A stretch of DNA of 64,000 nucleotides. Origin: Ashinkailepas kermadecensis. Lineage: Eukaryota > Arthropoda > Thecostraca > Neolepadidae. Shown in pieces: positions 61,096-64,000 of the stretch. A program made the position numbers and the translations under genes. The notes beneath the pieces were generated by a model, which did no database searches, was not told the DNA's origin, and saw only the letters and a program-made list of their open reading frames with translations. Position 1 is the stretch's first letter. Every line of letters begins with the position of its first letter. Where the stretch lies: NCBI GenBank assembly GCA_034440615.1, contig JAOTOM010003835.1, positions 27,501 through 91,500 on the forward strand. Reading direction: 5' to 3'.

Positions 61096-62004
61096 CAAGA
61101 CACAGGGCGCCGCAGGAACACCGCACTTGCATGAAAGTAATACACACAGCCATTATCGACTAAGCTGAAAATTCAACAGGCCGGGCAGTGGAAAATACTG
61201 GCGGGTAAATACTGGCGGGTAAATTCCTTTCGTAAACCAAGCATGGGTTTCATTCAGGCGTTGAAAGCTGCGTTTTTGCCTAGAGTTTCCTCCTACATAG
61301 AGGTGTCACGCTTTTGTGTGCATTTGTGTATAATAGCAGGTATGTGATAAAGAGTGGGGGTGAAGCCCGATCGAATCTACTCGGGGACACATTCCTGGGA
61401 AAACAGTTCATATGAGAGAACGGACCCGACTTCGCCCGCAAGCTTTTAAAACCTTAATTTGCAACCATTTAAATTATATTATAGTGTTTCACGTCAAGCA
61501 TTCTCCGTCCATAGTTATATCTCGTTAGTTTCTGATCTTCACAGTTTTTGTCACAATCCTTGCTTTGAAGTGCAGAGTACTTCAGTTAATTAATCGTCCA
61601 TTCAGTTCATTCATGGTTCAATTAACTGATTTTCCTGCTGCACTTCACTAGTATGTGTACTGCAGGTCGCGCTACGCCGCACCATCTATATAATAATCGA
61701 TATTGCCGCAATGCTTCCCTGCCGACGACAGTTCGACCGAACATAGACCGGGGCGGACCTTTTCGATGACTAATTTGTGACTATGATTACTTCGACGTCG
61801 AATGAGTACTGAATTAAATACGACCTGTATCTTGTATTGGGGTAGGGATACGGAAAGGGAATTGAGAGGCAGTCTGCTGACTTCTCCCTCGCCTCCGGAG
61901 GCAGACGCCAGCTGTGTCCTTCGGCTGTTACCTCGCCAACCGCCACACACCGCCTCCTCAATTCAGCTATCTCTGCCAGCGCGGAGCCGTCATTGCCGGC
62001 GAGA
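61096..62004. other. Unassigned sequence, no gene seen
   Basis: Tandem gcgggtaaatactggcgggtaaa at 61200. No gene recognised. Confidence 0.3.
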
Positions 62005-62290
62005 CGTCATCATTACCGGCACTGGGCGACCATTACCAGCACGGGGTGACCATTACCGGCACGGGGTGACCATTACCGGAACGGGGAGACCATTACAGGC
62101 ACGGGGTGACCATTACCGGCACGGGGTGACCATTTCCGGCACGGGGTGACCATTACCGGCACGGGGCGACCATTACCGGCGCGGGTGACCATTACCGGCA
62201 CGGGGCGACCATTACCAGCGCGGGGCGACCATTACCGGCACGGGGTGACCATTACCGGCACGGGGCGACCATTACCAGCGCGGGACAGTG
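62005..62290. repeat. 20-bp minisatellite, about 14 copies
   Basis: Unit accattaccggcacggggtg, with cgaccattaccagcgcggg variants. Confidence 0.95.
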
Positions 62291-63286
62291 GTGGCTGTCG
62301 CCGCCGGTGACGGCCATCGGACGACCATTGCACTCTAGGGTGCACTCTGTGATAACTCTAGGGGAAAACTGGCCATAAATCACTGCGGACAAAGTTCGCT
62401 AGTTACAGGGACGGTTCTTGTCTTCATCGAAAGAGCGTCAAATTTGCAACATATGAAGAGGTTGTATTGTCTTAAAGATGCCTTAACCCAGGAATGTCAG
62501 GTCATACCTGTCGGAGAGGAGGGAGTATTCCGCTCCCCTCATTTTACATGCGCCAAATATATCGGGAATCAATTGAGGTTGGCAGCTCAAATTGTGCACA
62601 CACCTACATAGGTACTAAGGATGCATTGGTTTAGAAGATCAAAGTCCGGTCATGCATGGTGACATCATAATGACGCCATAGGCGAAGCCATGAGTGCTCA
62701 TATATTGGATAATTATTAGTTAGCGTTTGTTGTGTGAGCATTCTGAACTGCGAATGCGACCTAATAATTACTACGCAGAATAGATCCAAGATCTCCTTGT
62801 CCTAAGTTGCTGAAATTACGCCAAAATATACCCCTAAGATATGAATCAGAGATATAATCGGTACACACAACGTTGGGCGTGACGTCACAGACGGCCCATC
62901 CCCCATGCAGCAATGCACATGTTGGAATGCACACGTTCGAATGCATGGTACTTCATCTAAACGCATGGTAAAATATTGTAGCCGTACTTAGAAACATAGA
63001 AAGAAAAGACTATAACCAATCACATCACATGATATACTCATAGTTACGAACTATGGGTATATCAAAATGACGTCATCGACGCCGTCTCGACCACTTTTTT
63101 TCACCTAACGAAAGATAAGTCGCATACTGACTTCTGAATTTGTCCTGGATTCGGAACAAATTGACCGAATTTCGTTTCCAGTCATTGGCGTCACTCGGCG
63201 GACCGTACGGTAGCCGTGCACAGACAAGTCAGCTGACACACATTGCCAGCGCCCGGTCTCCTGACACGCACTCGGGTTGGCTCACT
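62291..63286. other. Unassigned sequence, no gene seen
   Basis: Short frames only. Confidence 0.3.
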
Positions 63287-63455
63287 TTATAGTAATTCTG
63301 AGAGCCCGGCGAATCTTGCTGAGCCGTTTCGGTGATGTCGCAGCACGAAAGCCGCATCATTCATGCCCTCAGCATGAGCACTTTGCATAGCGGTTTCCAC
63401 AAGCTGCAGAAGACTGTGCTGCTGAGCAATGTGCTGACGCACACCTTCATGTTCC
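63287..63455 (-). CDS. Possible terminal exon of an unknown gene
   Basis: On the minus strand an acceptor-like gcgtttcgcacag ends at 63456 and the frame then reads EHEGVRQHIAQQHSLLQLVE followed by TAMQSAHAEGMNDAAFVLRH and a short tail ending SELL and TAA at 63287. Composition and amphipathic helix pattern look protein-like. The frame also continues upstream to a Met at 63517, so it could instead be a 76-codon ORF. No family recognised and no polyadenylation signal seen close by. Confidence 0.3.
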
Positions 63456-63517
63456 CTGTGCGAAACGCCCAACCACACTGACCCGACCCTTACAGGCAAG
63501 GAGAGCTTCCCTGTCAT

Positions 63518-64000
63518 GGGAAACGCTCAGTACGTGATCTATCTCGACTCAGTCGCATCGCCGGTTAGAGGAGTTTGTTTTTGCATAGCGACCTCTTGGT
63601 CAGGTTACCCGGTCAAAACACCCCGTCAGCCAGCGCGTCGCGTCGTCCGGCTCTGGCTTCCCCGTGCCGCCCGGGCTGGCCACCACACCACACCGCACCG
63701 CGGCCTGCCGGGATACAGTTGATCATTATCAATGTTGGAGCAGCTAGGTGCAGCTGAAACGTACGATGCATATAGTCAAAGGGTCGCTGATTCCATTGGT
63801 ATTGGCCTCTGGCTGTTCGCTGTTGTGCGTTTTTATAAACCTTATTAGAACTTGGAGGTACTAAAAAGTTGAACGACTATTGCGATGATATATTTTTTGA
63901 TCGAAGGTAGCAAATTGTGAACCGTTCGATGTCTTTTTGAATTCGTTAATGTAATGACAATGTTCTCTGCTATTGCTTCATATCTCATTTGTCCATGTTT
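63518..64000. other. Unassigned sequence to window end
   Basis: No gene or repeat recognised. GC-rich at 63600-63715, AT-rich after. Confidence 0.3.

Noticed and set aside
60421..61153. Cysteine-rich minus-strand frames (LCPVSCVLCPVSCV)
   Set aside because: Simple translation of aggacac repeats, not a cysteine-rich secreted protein.

Overview
This window is nuclear DNA of a multicellular animal, probably an aquatic invertebrate and possibly an arthropod. The signs are spliced exons with GT/AG junctions, a class B1 peptide-hormone receptor, THAP zinc-finger exons, CR1-like LINEs, Ty3/gypsy and hAT elements, tRNA-headed SINEs and very many micro- and minisatellites. There are no bacterial operons, rRNA genes or CRISPR arrays. 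Species assignment is inference only.

Left part (1-16 kb): a LINE reverse-transcriptase tail, a 40-bp minisatellite, three (TA)n tracts (one split by a fold-back element), and an 840-bp (CT)n/(T)n/(TA)n/(T)n/(CT)n composite. Next come a nested inverted repeat carrying tRNA-derived SINEs and a Tc1-like fragment (6.4-9.3 kb), and a complete hAT-type transposon at 9340-13726. The transposon has 137-bp inverted repeats and an 8-bp target duplication, and a CR1-like LINE is inserted antisense in its transposase. A THAP first exon follows at 15.0 kb and a hAT-type MITE at 16.1 kb.

Middle part (16-33 kb): mostly unassigned sequence with a 30-bp array, a decayed LINE RT, a tRNA-like SINE, a 23-bp array, a 2.5-kb array of a 22-bp unit and a 47-bp array.

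Host gene: the best-supported cellular gene is on the minus strand. Three exons (38336-38012, 34311-34196, 33908-33802) join in compatible phases to give the hormone-binding ectodomain and first transmembrane helix of a CRF/DH44-like class B1 GPCR. A 17-residue cysteine-rich segment of the ectodomain exon is tandemly repeated four times, and each copy begins with an in-phase AG. The remaining receptor exons were not found.

Right part (39-64 kb): a strand-switching array built on TACGTA, a second THAP first exon with the THAP1-like splice position, a hAT C-terminal remnant, a decayed Ty3/gypsy element (about 48.0-52.7 kb), a 17-bp AT-rich array running into a CR1-like LINE 3' end, a 22-bp array open in all frames, another CR1-like 3' end, and a dense block of GC-rich minisatellites (59.4-62.3 kb). 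A possible terminal exon lies on the minus strand at 63.3-63.5 kb. Most long open frames in the window are by-products of tandem repeats rather than genes.
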